Below, piece after piece: positions 32,925 to 42,805 of a stretch of DNA of 54,408 nucleotides (positions are counted from its first letter, which is position 1; every line of letters begins with the position of its first letter). The DNA is from Actinokineospora spheciospongiae (lineage in GTDB: Bacteria; Actinomycetota; Actinomycetes; Mycobacteriales; Pseudonocardiaceae). Where the stretch lies: contig NZ_AYXG01000148.1 of the NCBI RefSeq assembly GCF_000564855.1, positions 1-54,408 of the forward strand. The letters are read 5' to 3'. The translations under genes and the position numbers were made by a program. Below the pieces are notes generated by a model. It ran no database searches and was not told the origin of the DNA. It was given only the letters and a program-made list of their open reading frames with translations.

Positions 32925-34832
32925 TCACGACAGTTCGTGGTCATCGGGGTCCACCTCGTGGGTGCGCTGCCAGTACTCCTGCGCGGAATAGGGCCAGTTC
33001 ACCGCCGAACGCCCGCCCTCGTTGTACCAACCGCCCACCTTCGACCAGCCCCACGCGCGGTTCCGGTTCCCCGAGTCGATCCACTCGTTGTAGCGGTCGT
33101 GGACGTCGCGGCGCACCTGGATCGCGCTCTTGCCGCTCTCCAGCAGCAACCGGATCGCGTCGAGGACGTACGACGTCGCGCACTCGGAGAAGTAGACGAT
33201 GCTGCCGCCCTGACCGACCAGGTTGGTGTTGGGGCCGTAGAGGCAGAACAGGTTGGGGAAGTCCGGCACCGCGATGCCGAGGTAGGCGCGCGGTGCGCCG
33301 TTCCAGGTCTCGTGCAGGTCGACGCCCGCCCGCCCGGTCACCACCATCGGGGCCAGGAAGTGCGACGCCCGGAACCCGGTGGCGAAGACCAGCACGTCGA
33401 CGTCGACGGCCGCACCGCCCGCGACCACCCCGGTCGGGGTGATCCGCTCGATGGGTTCGGTCACCAGCCGCACGTCGTCCCGCTTCAGCGTGGCGATCCA
33501 GCGGCCGTTGTCCCGGAGGACGCGCTTGGCGCCGACCGGGTACCTCGGGATCACGGCGTCCCGGAGTTCCGGCGCGTCGGCCAACTGCGCTTCCATGGCC
33601 GCGGCCAGGCCCGCCCGCAGGTCCTCGTTCAGCGCCGAGACCGCGCGCTCCGTCGGCGGGTGGTCCGGGTCGACGACCCACCCCTCCAGGATTCCCCGCA
33701 ACCCGGGGGCGAAGAGCCAGAACCGGTGCCACCGGCCGTAGTGGGGCAGGTGGCGGTGGAGCCAGTGCGCGCCCGCGGGCACCGGGTCGTGGTAGTGCGG
33801 GGTCGGGCGCAACCACGGCGGGGTGCGCTGGAACACGACCACCTCGGCCGCCACCCCGGCGATCTCCGGGATGAACTGGTAGGCGCTCGCCCCGGTCCCG
33901 ATCACGGCGACGCGCTTGCCCGCCAGGTCGACCGAGTGGTCCCAGGCCGCCGAGTGGAACGCGGTCCCGGCGAACGCGTCGCGGCCGGGGATGTCCGGGG
34001 TGCTCGGCCGGTTGAGCTGCCCCACCGCGCTGATGACGACGTTGCAGGTGTCCGTCCGCTCCCCGTCGGGCCCGCTCGTGCCCAGGTGCCACAGGGAGTC
34101 CCGCTCGTCCCAGCGCATCGTGCCCACCTCGACGCCGTACCGGACGTGCTCGCCGACGCCGGACTCCTCCGCGAACGCCCGGAGGTAGTCCAGCACGTCG
34201 TCGCGGGTGCTGAAGTGGTCGGGCCAGTCGGCCCTCGGGGCGAACGAGTAGTCGTAGAGGTGGCTGGCCACGTCGGTGCGGCAACCGGGGTAGGTGTTCT
34301 CGAACCACGTCCCGCCGAGGTCGGGGTTCTTCTCGTAGACCACGAAGGGCACCCCGGCCTCGGCGAGGCGGCGGGCCGCGAGCAACCCGCTGAAACCGGC
34401 ACCGATGACGGCGACGCGGAAGCCCGCCGGCGGCGAGAGTTCGGCGAAGGTCCAGCGGGGCGCTCGCGGGTCCTCGCCGGGGAGCGCGAACCCCTCGGCG
34501 AGCAGTGGCAGCAGTTCCGCGGTGTCGGTCCCCATGGCCCACGTGGTGATCGCGCGCAACAGGTCGTCGCCCGGGGGCCGCACCTCCTGCCCACGGAGCC
34601 GGCGAAGCGCCAGGAACGCCCTCTCCCGCAGCGATTCCTGTTGTTCCGGGGTCAGCCCGCCCTGGGGCGCGAACAGCCACCCCGGGCTCCGGGGGAGTTC
34701 GCCCAGCAGCGACACGTCCCCGGTCAGGTGGGCGACGGTCATCACCAGCGCCGGGATCTCCGCGTCCACCAGGTGCTCGCGCAGGGTGTCCTCGTCGAGG
34801 TCGGGGAAACTAGCCCGTGCCACGGGTTCCAC
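32925..34832 (-). CDS. Class B flavin monooxygenase, Baeyer-Villiger type with N-terminal extension
   Basis: 635 residues. FAD motif GAGFSG at 144-149, NADPH motif GTGASA at 312-317, and between them the Baeyer-Villiger fingerprint F287-x-G-x3-H293-x3-W297-D. Residues 1-135 precede the FAD domain and give the length and layout of 4-hydroxyacetophenone monooxygenases. It should insert oxygen next to a ketone using NADPH. The start lies inside the flavin reductase gene (23-base overlap), so the two are probably translationally coupled. Confidence 0.9.
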   Translation of the reverse strand: MEPVARASFPDLDEDTLREHLVDAEIPALVMTVAHLTGDVSLLGELPRSPGWLFAPQGGLTPEQQESLRERAFLALRRLRGQEVRPPGDDLLRAITTWAMGTDTAELLPLLAEGFALPGEDPRAPRWTFAELSPPAGFRVAVIGAGFSGLLAARRLAEAGVPFVVYEKNPDLGGTWFENTYPGCRTDVASHLYDYSFAPRADWPDHFSTRDDVLDYLRAFAEESGVGEHVRYGVEVGTMRWDERDSLWHLGTSGPDGERTDTCNVVISAVGQLNRPSTPDIPGRDAFAGTAFHSAAWDHSVDLAGKRVAVIGTGASAYQFIPEIAGVAAEVVVFQRTPPWLRPTPHYHDPVPAGAHWLHRHLPHYGRWHRFWLFAPGLRGILEGWVVDPDHPPTERAVSALNEDLRAGLAAAMEAQLADAPELRDAVIPRYPVGAKRVLRDNGRWIATLKRDDVRLVTEPIERITPTGVVAGGAAVDVDVLVFATGFRASHFLAPMVVTGRAGVDLHETWNGAPRAYLGIAVPDFPNLFCLYGPNTNLVGQGGSIVYFSECATSYVLDAIRLLLESGKSAIQVRRDVHDRYNEWIDSGNRNRAWGWSKVGGWYNEGGRSAVNWPYSAQEYWQRTHEVDPDDHELS

Positions 34833-35319
34833 CTCCCGCCGTGACCGGGTTCGGGTCGAGCGTGGCGAACCGGCGGTCGAAGTAGATCGCGGGTGGGCCC
34901 GCGGCGGCCAGCACCTGGTCGACGACCTCCCCGACGACGATCACGTGGTCCCCCGCGTCGTGCCGCTGGTGCGTCCGGCACTCGACGGCGCCCAACGCGT
35001 CCTCGACGATCGGCGCCCGGTCGTCGGCGGGCGCGAAACCGCCCCCCGCGAACTTGTCGGCCAGCCTGGTGGCGAACCGGCGGGCGAGGTCGGTCTGCTC
35101 CGCGCGCAGGATGCTGACCGCGAACCGCTCCGCGCGGGCGAAGACCGGGAAGCACCTCGACGACCTGGCCAGGCACACCAGGACCAGCGGCGGGGTGAGC
35201 GAGACCGAGCAGAAGGAACTGACGGTCATGCCGTGCGGGGTGCCGTGCTCGTCGCGGGTCGTGACGATGGCGACCCCGGCGGGGAGCCGGGCGAGCACGT
35301 CCTTGAAGTCGTCGGCCAT
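34810..35319 (-). CDS. NAD(P)H:flavin reductase
   Basis: A 169-residue FMN-binding split-barrel reductase: LPAGVAIVTTRDEHGTPHGMTVSSFCSVSLTPPLVLVCLA, then FAVSILRAEQ and DHVIVVGEVVD. This is the ActVB/HpaC type that releases reduced flavin for a partner oxygenase. It is the only flavin reductase of this type in the cluster, while two oxygenases of the matching class are present. It lies 15 bases downstream of the ACP gene. Confidence 0.93.
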   Translation of the reverse strand: MADDFKDVLARLPAGVAIVTTRDEHGTPHGMTVSSFCSVSLTPPLVLVCLARSSRCFPVFARAERFAVSILRAEQTDLARRFATRLADKFAGGGFAPADDRAPIVEDALGAVECRTHQRHDAGDHVIVVGEVVDQVLAAAGPPAIYFDRRFATLDPNPVTAGGGTRGTG

Positions 35320-35334
35320 GGCCTGCCCGCCCGG

Positions 35335-35592
35335 TCAGCTCGTCCGCACGAGGGCGTCGTTGACCAGGTCGAGCACCTCGCGCGGGGTGCGCAGTTCGGC
35401 CATGCGCTCCTCGGGGACCCGCACCCCGTACTCCGCCTCGATCCTGGCCGCGGTCTCCATCAGCGCGAGGGAGTCGTAGCCGAACTCCTCGAAGTCCCGG
35501 TCCTGGCGGTCGGCGGTCAGCGCCTCGCCGTCGGCCTCGCCCGCGCACTCGACCAGCACGCGGCGGAGGTCGTCGATGGTCATCCTGCTCAT
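35335..35592 (-). CDS. Type II polyketide acyl carrier protein
   Basis: An 85-residue ACP. Phosphopantetheine attaches at S41 in FEEFGYDSLALME, and the following helix is RIEAEYGVRVPEE. Translation starts inside the CLF stop (ATGA). A second Met lies three codons in. AGGAGC precedes the start. It carries the growing chain for the KS-CLF heterodimer. Confidence 0.95.
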   Translation of the reverse strand: MSRMTIDDLRRVLVECAGEADGEALTADRQDRDFEEFGYDSLALMETAARIEAEYGVRVPEERMAELRTPREVLDLVNDALVRTS

Positions 35593-36860
35593 GTTCGCTC
35601 CTGTGGTTGTCGCGGTCTCCGCGGCGCCGGGGTGCGCGGTCCGGGCACCGCGCGGACGACGACAGCGGAGTTGAACCCCCACCGGCCCCTGGCCAGCACC
35701 AGGGCGGTGGTCACCTCGTGGTGGCGGGGAACCCCGCGCACCAGGTCGATCCGGTAGTCCTCCGGCACCTCGGCGGTGCCGGGTGTCGGTGGGATCACCC
35801 CGTCCCGGATGGACAGCAGGGCGTCGGCGACGTCGACCGGGCCGCCACCGGAGTACATCCGGCCGGTCAGCGCCTTCGGCGCGGTGACGGGCACCGCGAA
35901 CGGCCCGAACAGCCCGCTGATGGCGGCGGCCTCGGCGCGGTCCAGCTCGGGCACCCCGGAGGCGTCGGCGAACACCACGTCGACCTGGTCCGGGGTGAGG
36001 CCCGCGTCGGCGAGCGCCGACTCCGCCGCCCGGCGCAGCCCCGGCGGTCGCGGCGAACCGGGCGGCGGGTCGAACGTCGTGGCGTAGCCCGCGATCTCGC
36101 CGTAGACCTGCCGCGCTCCCCTGGCCGCCGCGGCGGACGCGGTCTCCAGGACGAGGATCGCCCCGCCCTCGCCGGGGACGTACCCGCAGGCGTCGACGTC
36201 GAAGGGGCGGTAGGCGCGGTGCGCGTCGGTCGCGGTGCTGAGCCGCCCACTGGCGATCTGCGCCACCCAGCCCCACGGGTCGAGGGCCGAGTCGACGCCC
36301 CCGGTGACCACCATCGGGGTGCCCCGCCGGATGGTCCGGCGGGCGTGGCCGATGGCGTCGAGTCCGCCCGCCTGTTCGGCGACCAGCGCGGAACTGGGTC
36401 CGCGGAACTGATTGCGGATGGAGATCTGACCCGTGTTCACCGCGTAGAACCAGGCGAAGGACTCGTAGACGCTCACCGCGGCGGACCCCCGGGTCCACAG
36501 CTTCCGGAACTCCCGGTGGGTGAACTCGAAACCACCGGTGGCGTTGGAGGTGACCACACCCGTGTCGTAGTCGGCGAAGAACCCCTCGTCGATCTCCGCG
36601 TCCGCCAGCGCCCAATCCGCGGCCACCAGCGCGAGCTGGGTGGAGATGTCGGTCTGCGGCAGCAGCCTGCTCGGCAGGTGCCGCGCCGCGTCGAAGTCGT
36701 CGACCTGACCGGCCAGCCGGACCGGGTACCGCGAGACGTCGAACCGCGACAGGGTGGCGATCCCGCTGCGGCCCGCCAGCGTCGCCGCCCAGTGCTGCTC
36801 CAGCCCGGACCCGTTCGGTGCCAGCAGGCCGATCCCGGTGACGTAGACCCCCTCGCTCAC
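35589..36860 (-). CDS. Chain length factor (KS-beta)
   Basis: A 423-residue KS homologue in which the catalytic Cys is replaced by Gln (Q163 in ALVAEQAGG), the mark of a CLF. Residues that gate the polyketide tunnel in the actinorhodin CLF (F109, T112, F116) are matched here by F111, T114 and F118 in [10 protein letters not shown] with a constant offset of two, as for the Gln. This predicts an octaketide (C16). The C-terminal ~20 residues are an Arg/Pro-rich tail. GTG start overlapping the KS-alpha stop (GTGA). Confidence 0.95.
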   Translation of the reverse strand: MSEGVYVTGIGLLAPNGSGLEQHWAATLAGRSGIATLSRFDVSRYPVRLAGQVDDFDAARHLPSRLLPQTDISTQLALVAADWALADAEIDEGFFADYDTGVVTSNATGGFEFTHREFRKLWTRGSAAVSVYESFAWFYAVNTGQISIRNQFRGPSSALVAEQAGGLDAIGHARRTIRRGTPMVVTGGVDSALDPWGWVAQIASGRLSTATDAHRAYRPFDVDACGYVPGEGGAILVLETASAAAARGARQVYGEIAGYATTFDPPPGSPRPPGLRRAAESALADAGLTPDQVDVVFADASGVPELDRAEAAAISGLFGPFAVPVTAPKALTGRMYSGGGPVDVADALLSIRDGVIPPTPGTAEVPEDYRIDLVRGVPRHHEVTTALVLARGRWGFNSAVVVRAVPGPRTPAPRRPRQPQERT

Positions 36861-38122
36861 CTGGACCCCCCGGTCCGGCGCAGGACCATCGCGCTCTGGA
36901 AGCCGCCGAAGCCGCTGCCGACGGTGAGCACGCTGTCCAGCCTCTTCTGCCGGGCGGTCAGCGGGACGTAGTCGAGGTCGCACTCCGGGTCGGGCACGCG
37001 CAGGTTCGCCGTCGGCGGCACCACGTCGTTCACCATGGCCAGGGCGCAAGCGGCGATCTCGATCGAGCCGATCGCGCCGAGCGAGTGCCCGACCATCGAC
37101 TTGATCGAGCTGATCGGCGTCCGCCGGGCGTGCTCGCCGAGGCTGCGCTTGTACGCCGCGGTCTCGTGGCGGTCGTTCTGCTTGGTGCCGGACCCGTGCG
37201 CGTTGATGTAGTCGATCGCCGTCGGGTCGATCCTGGCCTCGTCGAGCGCCACCGTCACGGCCTCGGCGAGTTCGCGGCCGTCGGTCTTCAACCCGGTCAT
37301 GTGGTAGGCGTTGCACCGCGTCGCGTAGCCGGAGATCTCGGCGTAGACGCGCGCGCCGCGCCGCCTGGCGCGCTCGTGCTCCTCCAGGACGAACACGGCG
37401 GCGCCCTCGGCGAGGACGAACCCGGTGCGGGTCCGGTCGAACGGCCGCGAGGCGTGCTCCGGGTCGTCGTTGTTCGGCGTGGTCGCCTTGATCGCGTCGA
37501 AGCAGGCGACAACGATCGGGGTGATCGGCGTGTCCGAGGCCCCGGCCAGCACCACGTCGGCGCTGCCCTCGCGGATCAACTGGCACCCGTGGCCCACCGA
37601 GTCGATGCCCGAGGTGCACCCGTTGGACACCATGGTCACCGGGCCCTCCGCACCGACGGTCCAGGCCACCTCGGCGGGCATCGCGCTCGGGACCAGGTAG
37701 TCGAACATGTGCGGGGACAGGTTGGTGTGGTCGACCAGCCAGTTGCGGCCGCTGTCGGACAGCACCAGGTACTCCTGTTCGAGGCTGGTCGCCGAGGCCA
37801 CCGCGCTGCCGAGGCTGACCCCCACCCTGGTGGGGTCGAAGTCCTCGAACTCCAGGCCGCTGTCGGCCACCGCCTCCCCGGCGCACACGACGGCGAGCTG
37901 CGCGGCCCGGTCCATCCGGCGGACCTCCAGCGGGGACAGCCCCTCGTGCTCGGGGGCGAAGTCCACCTCCCCCGCGACCCGGGACCGGTAGGCCGACGGG
38001 TCGAAGAAGGAGATCCGGCGCGTGGCGGTGCGCCCCGCGGTCAACAGGTCGAGGAATTCCTTCGTCCCGTTGGCACCCGGCGTGCGCACCCCGATGCCGG
38101 TGATCACCACCCGGCGGTTCAC
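36857..38122 (-). CDS. Ketosynthase (KS-alpha)
   Basis: 421 residues with the full active site: C169 (SNGCTSGID), H309 (NAHGSGTK), K341 and H346 ([10 protein letters not shown]), at the same numbers as actinorhodin KS. It condenses malonyl units on ACP together with the CLF. GTG start ([11 protein letters not shown]); the frame is open far upstream, but that lies in the promoter region and over the divergent gene. First gene of a nine-gene minus-strand operon. Confidence 0.96.
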   Translation of the reverse strand: MNRRVVITGIGVRTPGANGTKEFLDLLTAGRTATRRISFFDPSAYRSRVAGEVDFAPEHEGLSPLEVRRMDRAAQLAVVCAGEAVADSGLEFEDFDPTRVGVSLGSAVASATSLEQEYLVLSDSGRNWLVDHTNLSPHMFDYLVPSAMPAEVAWTVGAEGPVTMVSNGCTSGIDSVGHGCQLIREGSADVVLAGASDTPITPIVVACFDAIKATTPNNDDPEHASRPFDRTRTGFVLAEGAAVFVLEEHERARRRGARVYAEISGYATRCNAYHMTGLKTDGRELAEAVTVALDEARIDPTAIDYINAHGSGTKQNDRHETAAYKRSLGEHARRTPISSIKSMVGHSLGAIGSIEIAACALAMVNDVVPPTANLRVPDPECDLDYVPLTARQKRLDSVLTVGSGFGGFQSAMVLRRTGGSR

Positions 38123-38144
38123 CGCGCACCACCCGGTGGCACCT

Positions 38145-38166
38145 GAGCTGTTGGACCGATCATCGG
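38145..38166. promoter_or_regulatory. Shared 13-mer plus palindrome upstream of KS-alpha
   Basis: GAGCTGTTGGACC (38145-38157) recurs exactly upstream of the SARP/flavodoxin intergenic region. It overlaps by two bases with CCGATCATCGG (38156-38166), a perfect palindrome. The site is 23 bases before the KS-alpha start codon. Candidate pathway-regulator site. Confidence 0.45.
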
Positions 38167-38377
38167 TGTGACCCCCTTCCAAGGCGGACGCCAGCGTCGC
38201 CACCGGTACTAGTGGGACGGTCGGGCCGTGGTTGGCCGGTGCGGTCGATCCGGTGCGCCCCAGCGAAAGCCCAGCGGGACCCGAGCGGCGGCGGTGAGCA
38301 TCCGGGGGCGGGCCGGGACGGAACCGGCCGTGCCGCGGCTCCCCCGAGCCGAACCCGCCAGCCGAGGAGCGAACCGG

Positions 38378-39520
38378 ATGGACCTGGAATCGACGCCGAC
38401 CCCCCTGCTCACCGCGGCCGGGGAGGTGGCGGTCGCGGCGGCGCGGTGCGCCCCCGGCGCGGAAGCCCGGCGCAGGCTCGACCCCGAGGTGGTCAAGTCG
38501 TTGGTGGTGGCCGGGTTCCCCCGGCACTTCGTGCCCGCGGAGTGCGGCGGGAACCCGGGCACCTTCCTGGAGTTGAACCGGGCGGTGAGCGCGGTCGGCG
38601 AGGGCTGCACCGCCACCGCGTGGTGCGCGTCGCTGGCCGCGCACGTGTCGCGGATGGCGGCGCACCTGCCCGCCGAGGGCTACCGCGAGGTCTGGGCGGA
38701 CGGCCCCGACGCGCTGCTCGTCGCGTCGCTGACCCCGGCCGGTCGCGCCGAGACCGCGCCCGGCGGCTACCGGCTGACCGGCAAGTGGCCCTTCGTCAGC
38801 GCCATCGACCACGCCGAGTGGGCGCTGCTGGCCTCGACGGCGGACGACGGCCGCGCCAGGGTCTTCGCCGTGCCGCGCTCGGCCTGGCGCACCGCGGACA
38901 CCTGGGAGAACGTCGGCATGGCCGCCACCGGCAGCAACACGGTGCTCGTCGAGGACGTCTTCGTCCCGGCGGCGCGCACCGTCAGCCGCGACGACCTGTT
39001 CGCCGGTCGCGCGACCGACTCCGACGCCCCGTGCCACGCGGTGCCGATGCAGTCCACCACGATGATGTTCGCGGTGCCCGCGCTCGGTGCCGCCAAGGGC
39101 GCGCTGAAGTCCTGGGTGGACCACGTGACCCCGAGGATTCGGGCCGCGGCGGCGGCACCGGCGCCCGCCCTGCCGGGGATGCCGACGTTCAACCGGGCCG
39201 CCCACGACGTGGTCCTGACCCGCAGCGCGGCCGAGATCGACGCCGCCGAGCTGCTGCTCGAACGGGCCGCGGTCACCGCCGACCTCGGGCCCGCGATCAC
39301 GGTGCTGGACACCACGCGCACCTGGCGCGACTGCGCGGTGGCCACCGAATCCCTGGTGGCGGTGGTGAACCGGCTGTTCCGCGCCGTGGGGACCACCGGG
39401 CAGAACTCGGCCAACCCGGTCCAGCGGTTCTGGCGCGACGTCAACTCCCTGGCGGGCCACCAGGGCCTCCAGGTCGAGTCCGCGTCGACCGCCTACGCGC
39501 ACCAGGTGATCCGGGTGTAG
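38378..39520 (+). CDS. Acyl-CoA dehydrogenase-like flavin oxygenase, paralogue 2
   Basis: A 380-residue paralogue of the oxygenase at 31737: [65 protein letters not shown]. It belongs to the same two-component class and depends on externally reduced flavin. GAGGAGCG lies upstream of the ATG. It opens a four-gene plus-strand operon divergent from KS-alpha, so both operons probably share control elements in the 255-base gap. Confidence 0.88.
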   Translation: MDLESTPTPLLTAAGEVAVAAARCAPGAEARRRLDPEVVKSLVVAGFPRHFVPAECGGNPGTFLELNRAVSAVGEGCTATAWCASLAAHVSRMAAHLPAEGYREVWADGPDALLVASLTPAGRAETAPGGYRLTGKWPFVSAIDHAEWALLASTADDGRARVFAVPRSAWRTADTWENVGMAATGSNTVLVEDVFVPAARTVSRDDLFAGRATDSDAPCHAVPMQSTTMMFAVPALGAAKGALKSWVDHVTPRIRAAAAAPAPALPGMPTFNRAAHDVVLTRSAAEIDAAELLLERAAVTADLGPAITVLDTTRTWRDCAVATESLVAVVNRLFRAVGTTGQNSANPVQRFWRDVNSLAGHQGLQVESASTAYAHQVIRV

Positions 39521-39574
39521 CGGCGATCCCCGGAACCGGAGTGCCCCACGAAGAGGATCGGAGACGGATCTGCC

Positions 39575-40660
39575 ATGACGACGAACCGGCGTACCGCCAC
39601 GCAGGGCATCCCCGGGGCCGCGGGCCCGGACGCGGCCCCGGCGCCCACCGCGCGGGCGAGCGCCCCACCCGCGCCGTTCCGGGTCGTCTGGGACGACTTC
39701 TCCCGGGGCCTGCGCACCGAGGGGCCGGACGCGAAGTGGGTGCACCTGCCGTTCGGTCCCACCACCGGGCGCGACGGCGTCATCACCACGTCGCCGCGCG
39801 GCCTGCGGGTCCGTTCCTCCGGGATCAACCCGGCGACCGGTGAGCCCGCCTTCACCGCCACCGTGGCCCAGGACGACCCCGGCGGTTTCCCCGGCACGCT
39901 CGACCACGTCAAGTGGCTGGTCTACGCCAACAGGACGTCCTCGGGCGGAACGCTCGGCTTCGACACCGGACCCGGGTACGAACTGTCCTGCGAGACCAAC
40001 CTGTCGGGCCGGACGTACGGCGTCGGTCGACACCCCTTCGGCGCGCGGGTGCCCAGTGCCGAGGACGACCCCCGGCTGGCCTCCGCGGCGCTGGCCATGC
40101 AGGACCTGGCAACGGACGTCGCCTTCGAGTTCGCCCTCACCAACGAGAGCGTCTACGCCTACTACGAGCGGCTGCCCAACAGCCGCGGCGCGCTCGGGAA
40201 CTACGCCTCCTTCCTCTACGCGATCCCGGTCGGGCGGCGATCACCGGACCAGACGCACCACCTCAGGCTCGCCCACGACCACTCGCGCGGCCTGGTCCGC
40301 TGGTTCCTCGACGGCCGGGAGGTCTTCCGGCTCGACCGGATCGGCCACCACCTGCCGCCTGCGCTGCGCCGCCACCTGGTGCAGGACCACGGTGGCGTCG
40401 AGGAGACGGTCCGGCCGGACCAGCTCGCCGTCGGGATGGGGCTGTTCAACTTCCTCGACGGGGCCGCACCCGGCCGCCCCGGCTCCGGCCTGGTGCGGCT
40501 GAGCACCGCCACCGACTACTACTACGACCCGGTCACCGGCCCGCCCACCCCGCTGACCTTCGCCGACGACCGCAGCCTGGAGGCGAACCGCCTGTTCGGC
40601 CAGGGAGCCTCCCTGCGGATGGACCGGCTCGTGGTCGCGCACCGGCCCGCCGCGTGGTGA
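39575..40660 (+). CDS. Conserved protein of unknown function (DUF6081-like?)
   Basis: 361 residues, no signal peptide. After a disordered Ala/Pro/Thr-rich start (~35 residues) comes [45 protein letters not shown], then [30 protein letters not shown] and a C-terminal [13 protein letters not shown]. The strand-rich pattern and [10 protein letters not shown] resemble concanavalin-like glycan-binding folds. I recall similar actinobacterial proteins labelled DUF6081 but cannot verify this. Its stop overlaps the lipocalin-like start (GTGA), so it belongs to the tailoring operon. Confidence 0.6.
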   Translation: MTTNRRTATQGIPGAAGPDAAPAPTARASAPPAPFRVVWDDFSRGLRTEGPDAKWVHLPFGPTTGRDGVITTSPRGLRVRSSGINPATGEPAFTATVAQDDPGGFPGTLDHVKWLVYANRTSSGGTLGFDTGPGYELSCETNLSGRTYGVGRHPFGARVPSAEDDPRLASAALAMQDLATDVAFEFALTNESVYAYYERLPNSRGALGNYASFLYAIPVGRRSPDQTHHLRLAHDHSRGLVRWFLDGREVFRLDRIGHHLPPALRRHLVQDHGGVEETVRPDQLAVGMGLFNFLDGAAPGRPGSGLVRLSTATDYYYDPVTGPPTPLTFADDRSLEANRLFGQGASLRMDRLVVAHRPAAW

Positions 40661-41085
40661 CGGCGGTGGCGACCGACGCCCTCGCCGCCGCACTGGCCGG
40701 GGCCTGGCGGCTCGACGCCTACGTCGACGTGACCGACGGGCTGGTCGAGGAGGGCCCGCTCGGCCCCACCCCCGCGGGCCTGCTCATCTACACCGGTTGC
40801 GGCCGGGTGTCGGTGAGCATGATGCGGACCGATCCCGGTCCGCCCGCGCCGGGCGGTCAGGTGGTCCGCTTCATGGGCTACGCGGGCACGTGGTGGCTGG
40901 TGGGGCGCCACGTCGTCCACCAGGTCGACGTGGCGTCGCACGACTACCTGGTGGGCACCCGCCAGGTGCGCGACCTCGCGCTCGACGGCGACCTGCTCAC
41001 CCTGTCCGGTCAGACACCGCCGGGCGCGGGACCGCCGCGCAGGCGGGTGCTGACCTGGCGCCGCGCGACCGGGGGGCCGCGATGA
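40657..41085 (+). CDS. Lipocalin-like domain protein
   Basis: 142 residues: LAGAWRLDAYVDVTDG (the GxW of lipocalins), GLLIYTGCGRVSVSMMR, VVRFMGYAGTWWLVGRHVVHQVD, and LDGDLLTLSGQT. These match the small lipocalin-like domain found in several polyketide and terpenoid clusters, where members act as isomerases or cyclases or only bind product. The function here is unknown. GTGA and ATGA overlaps on either side tie it to its neighbours. Confidence 0.8.
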   Translation: MTAVATDALAAALAGAWRLDAYVDVTDGLVEEGPLGPTPAGLLIYTGCGRVSVSMMRTDPGPPAPGGQVVRFMGYAGTWWLVGRHVVHQVDVASHDYLVGTRQVRDLALDGDLLTLSGQTPPGAGPPRRRVLTWRRATGGPR

Positions 41086-42011
41086 CCCACGACTTCGACC
41101 CGGACCTGGCCGACGCCGCACCGCGGCTGCGACCGCTCGACTACGCGGACCCGGTCTCGGCGCGGGCCGCCCTGCGCGCGGTCATGGCCCGGCAGCCGCG
41201 CCACGAGCCGGTGTCGGAGGTGCTGGTGCGGGACCAGACCGTCCCGGGGCCGGTCGGGGCCCCCGGGGTGGTGGTGCGGCTGCACCGCCCGGCGGCCCGG
41301 GTCGACCCGCTGCCCGCGCTGGTCTTCCCGCACTGGGGCGGGTTCGTGACCGGCGACCTGGACACGGTGGACACCGCGGCCACCCGGATCGCCGACCTCG
41401 TCGGCGCGGTCGTGGTGTCCCCCGACTACCGCCTGGCGCCGGAGCACCCGTACCCGGCCGGGCTGGAGGACTGCTACGCGGCGCTGGAGTGGACGGTGGC
41501 CGAGGCCGCCGCGCTGGGGGTCGACGCAGACCGGGTCGCGGTGGGCGGCTTCAGCGCGGGCGGAGCGCTGGCGGCGGGGCTCGCGCTGCTCGCCAGGGAC
41601 CGGTCCGGCCCCCGGGTGTGCTTCCAGTACCTGCTGTTCCCCCAGTTGGACGACCGGCTCACCACCCCCTCGGCGCGTTCCTTCGTGGACACGCCGATGC
41701 TGGACCGCCGGAGCCTGGAGTTGAGCTGGGGCCACTACCTGGGGGGAGCGGCGGCTTCGGGCCACGCCGCGCCCGCCCGCGCCGAGGACCTGTCCGGGCT
41801 CCCGCCCGCCTTCGTCGGGGTGTGCGAGTACGACCCGCTGCGCGACGAGGGCATCGATTACGCCCACCGGTTGGCCGCCAGCGGCGTGGAGGCCGAGCTG
41901 GCGCACTACTCCGGCGCGTTCCACGGCTCGATCGGCCTCGCCCACGCGGCGTCCTCGCGGCGGATGATCGCCGACCAGGTCACCGCGCTGCGCCGCGCAC
42001 TGCACCCCTGA
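41082..42011 (+). CDS. Alpha/beta hydrolase, hormone-sensitive-lipase type
   Basis: 309 residues. Nucleophile Ser in GGFSAGG, acid in YDPLRDEG, His in GAFHGS; LAPEHPYPAGLEDCYAAL is typical of the HSL group. The oxyanion motif HGGG is changed to HWGG (FPHWGGFVTGD), an unusual substitution that may alter specificity. Last gene of the plus operon, followed by a terminator. It may hydrolyse an ester or lactone made by the Baeyer-Villiger enzyme. Confidence 0.87.
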   Translation: MTHDFDPDLADAAPRLRPLDYADPVSARAALRAVMARQPRHEPVSEVLVRDQTVPGPVGAPGVVVRLHRPAARVDPLPALVFPHWGGFVTGDLDTVDTAATRIADLVGAVVVSPDYRLAPEHPYPAGLEDCYAALEWTVAEAAALGVDADRVAVGGFSAGGALAAGLALLARDRSGPRVCFQYLLFPQLDDRLTTPSARSFVDTPMLDRRSLELSWGHYLGGAAASGHAAPARAEDLSGLPPAFVGVCEYDPLRDEGIDYAHRLAASGVEAELAHYSGAFHGSIGLAHAASSRRMIADQVTALRRALHP

Positions 42012-42045
42012 CGCGCCACCGGGCGGCAGGAGCACCGGGAACCCG

Positions 42046-42079
42046 CGGGGTGCCCGGGTCACCCGACCCGGGCACCCCG
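42046..42079. terminator. Hairpin terminator after the hydrolase
   Basis: A 14-bp perfect stem (42046-42059 with 42066-42079) with a 6-base loop lies between convergent genes. No U-tract, as is common in actinomycetes. Confidence 0.75.
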
Positions 42080-42114
42080 CCCCGACCTCTGCCCGCCGCC
42101 GCGGCGGGCGCCGG

Positions 42115-42693
42115 TCAGATCGAGAGCCTGGCCCGGCTCAGCAGCAGCGCGTGGTCGGCGACCCGGCGGCCGAGGTGGGCCGCGGTGAGCAGGTCCGCCT
42201 CGCTCATGGCCTCCGGCCCCTGGTCCCCCGGGCACCGCCCCATGGCGCCCAGCCAGCCACCGAGCCGATTCAGCTCGGTCTCGGCCGTGCCGGGCGGCAG
42301 GTCGAGGTTCACCCAGTGCATCCCGTGCTGGGCGGCCAGGATGGTGAAGTACTGGAGCGTGTTCAGCTTGTCACCGCTCATCGCCCCGGAGGTGGTGAAG
42401 CCCGCGGCCACCTTGTCCTTCCACGCCTGGGCGAACCAGCGCCCGCTGGTGGCGTGCGCGAAGGTGTGGAACTGCGGGCTCGCCGACCCCATGTAGGTGG
42501 GCGAGCCGAAGATCATGGCGTCCGCCGCGTCGAGCCGGGCCCACTTGTCCTCGGTCAGTTCGTCGAGCGTGAGCAGCTCCGCGGCGACGCCGTCGACGGA
42601 GGCCGCGCCGTCGCACGTCGCCTCGGCCATCCTGGTCGTGTGCCCGTAGCCGCTGTGGAAGGCGACGACGACCGAGACCGTCTTGGCGGTCAT
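42115..42693 (-). CDS. Flavodoxin-fold NAD(P)H:quinone reductase (WrbA-like)
   Basis: 192 residues. FHSGYGHTTRMAEA is the FMN phosphate loop, and FGSPTYMGSASPQFHTFAH and AAGFTTSGAMSGDK are the isoalloxazine loops of the WrbA/flavodoxin family. It reduces quinones by two electrons. In a cluster that makes aromatic quinones this could protect the host or act in tailoring. GGGAAAACAC precedes the ATG. It is divergent from the SARP gene across 413 bases. Confidence 0.87.
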   Translation of the reverse strand: MTAKTVSVVVAFHSGYGHTTRMAEATCDGAASVDGVAAELLTLDELTEDKWARLDAADAMIFGSPTYMGSASPQFHTFAHATSGRWFAQAWKDKVAAGFTTSGAMSGDKLNTLQYFTILAAQHGMHWVNLDLPPGTAETELNRLGGWLGAMGRCPGDQGPEAMSEADLLTAAHLGRRVADHALLLSRARLSI

Positions 42694-42805
42694 GTGTTTT
42701 CCCTTCGTGCTGCCGGTCCGGTGCGGCCGTCGGTTCGCGTCCGACGGCTCCGGGGTTTCCTCTTTCAGCCTGGCAGCTCCAACCGATTGCCAGAACTGAC
42801 CGTTC

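Noticed and set aside
30627-34844. A 1405-codon open frame on the plus strand
   Set aside because: It lies antisense to five clear polyketide genes and has low-complexity Arg/Gly/Val composition. It is a GC-bias shadow.
38123-40033. Long N-terminal extension in frame with KS-alpha
   Set aside because: It runs through the promoter region and antisense to the second oxygenase. KS homology and length begin exactly at the GTG at 38122.
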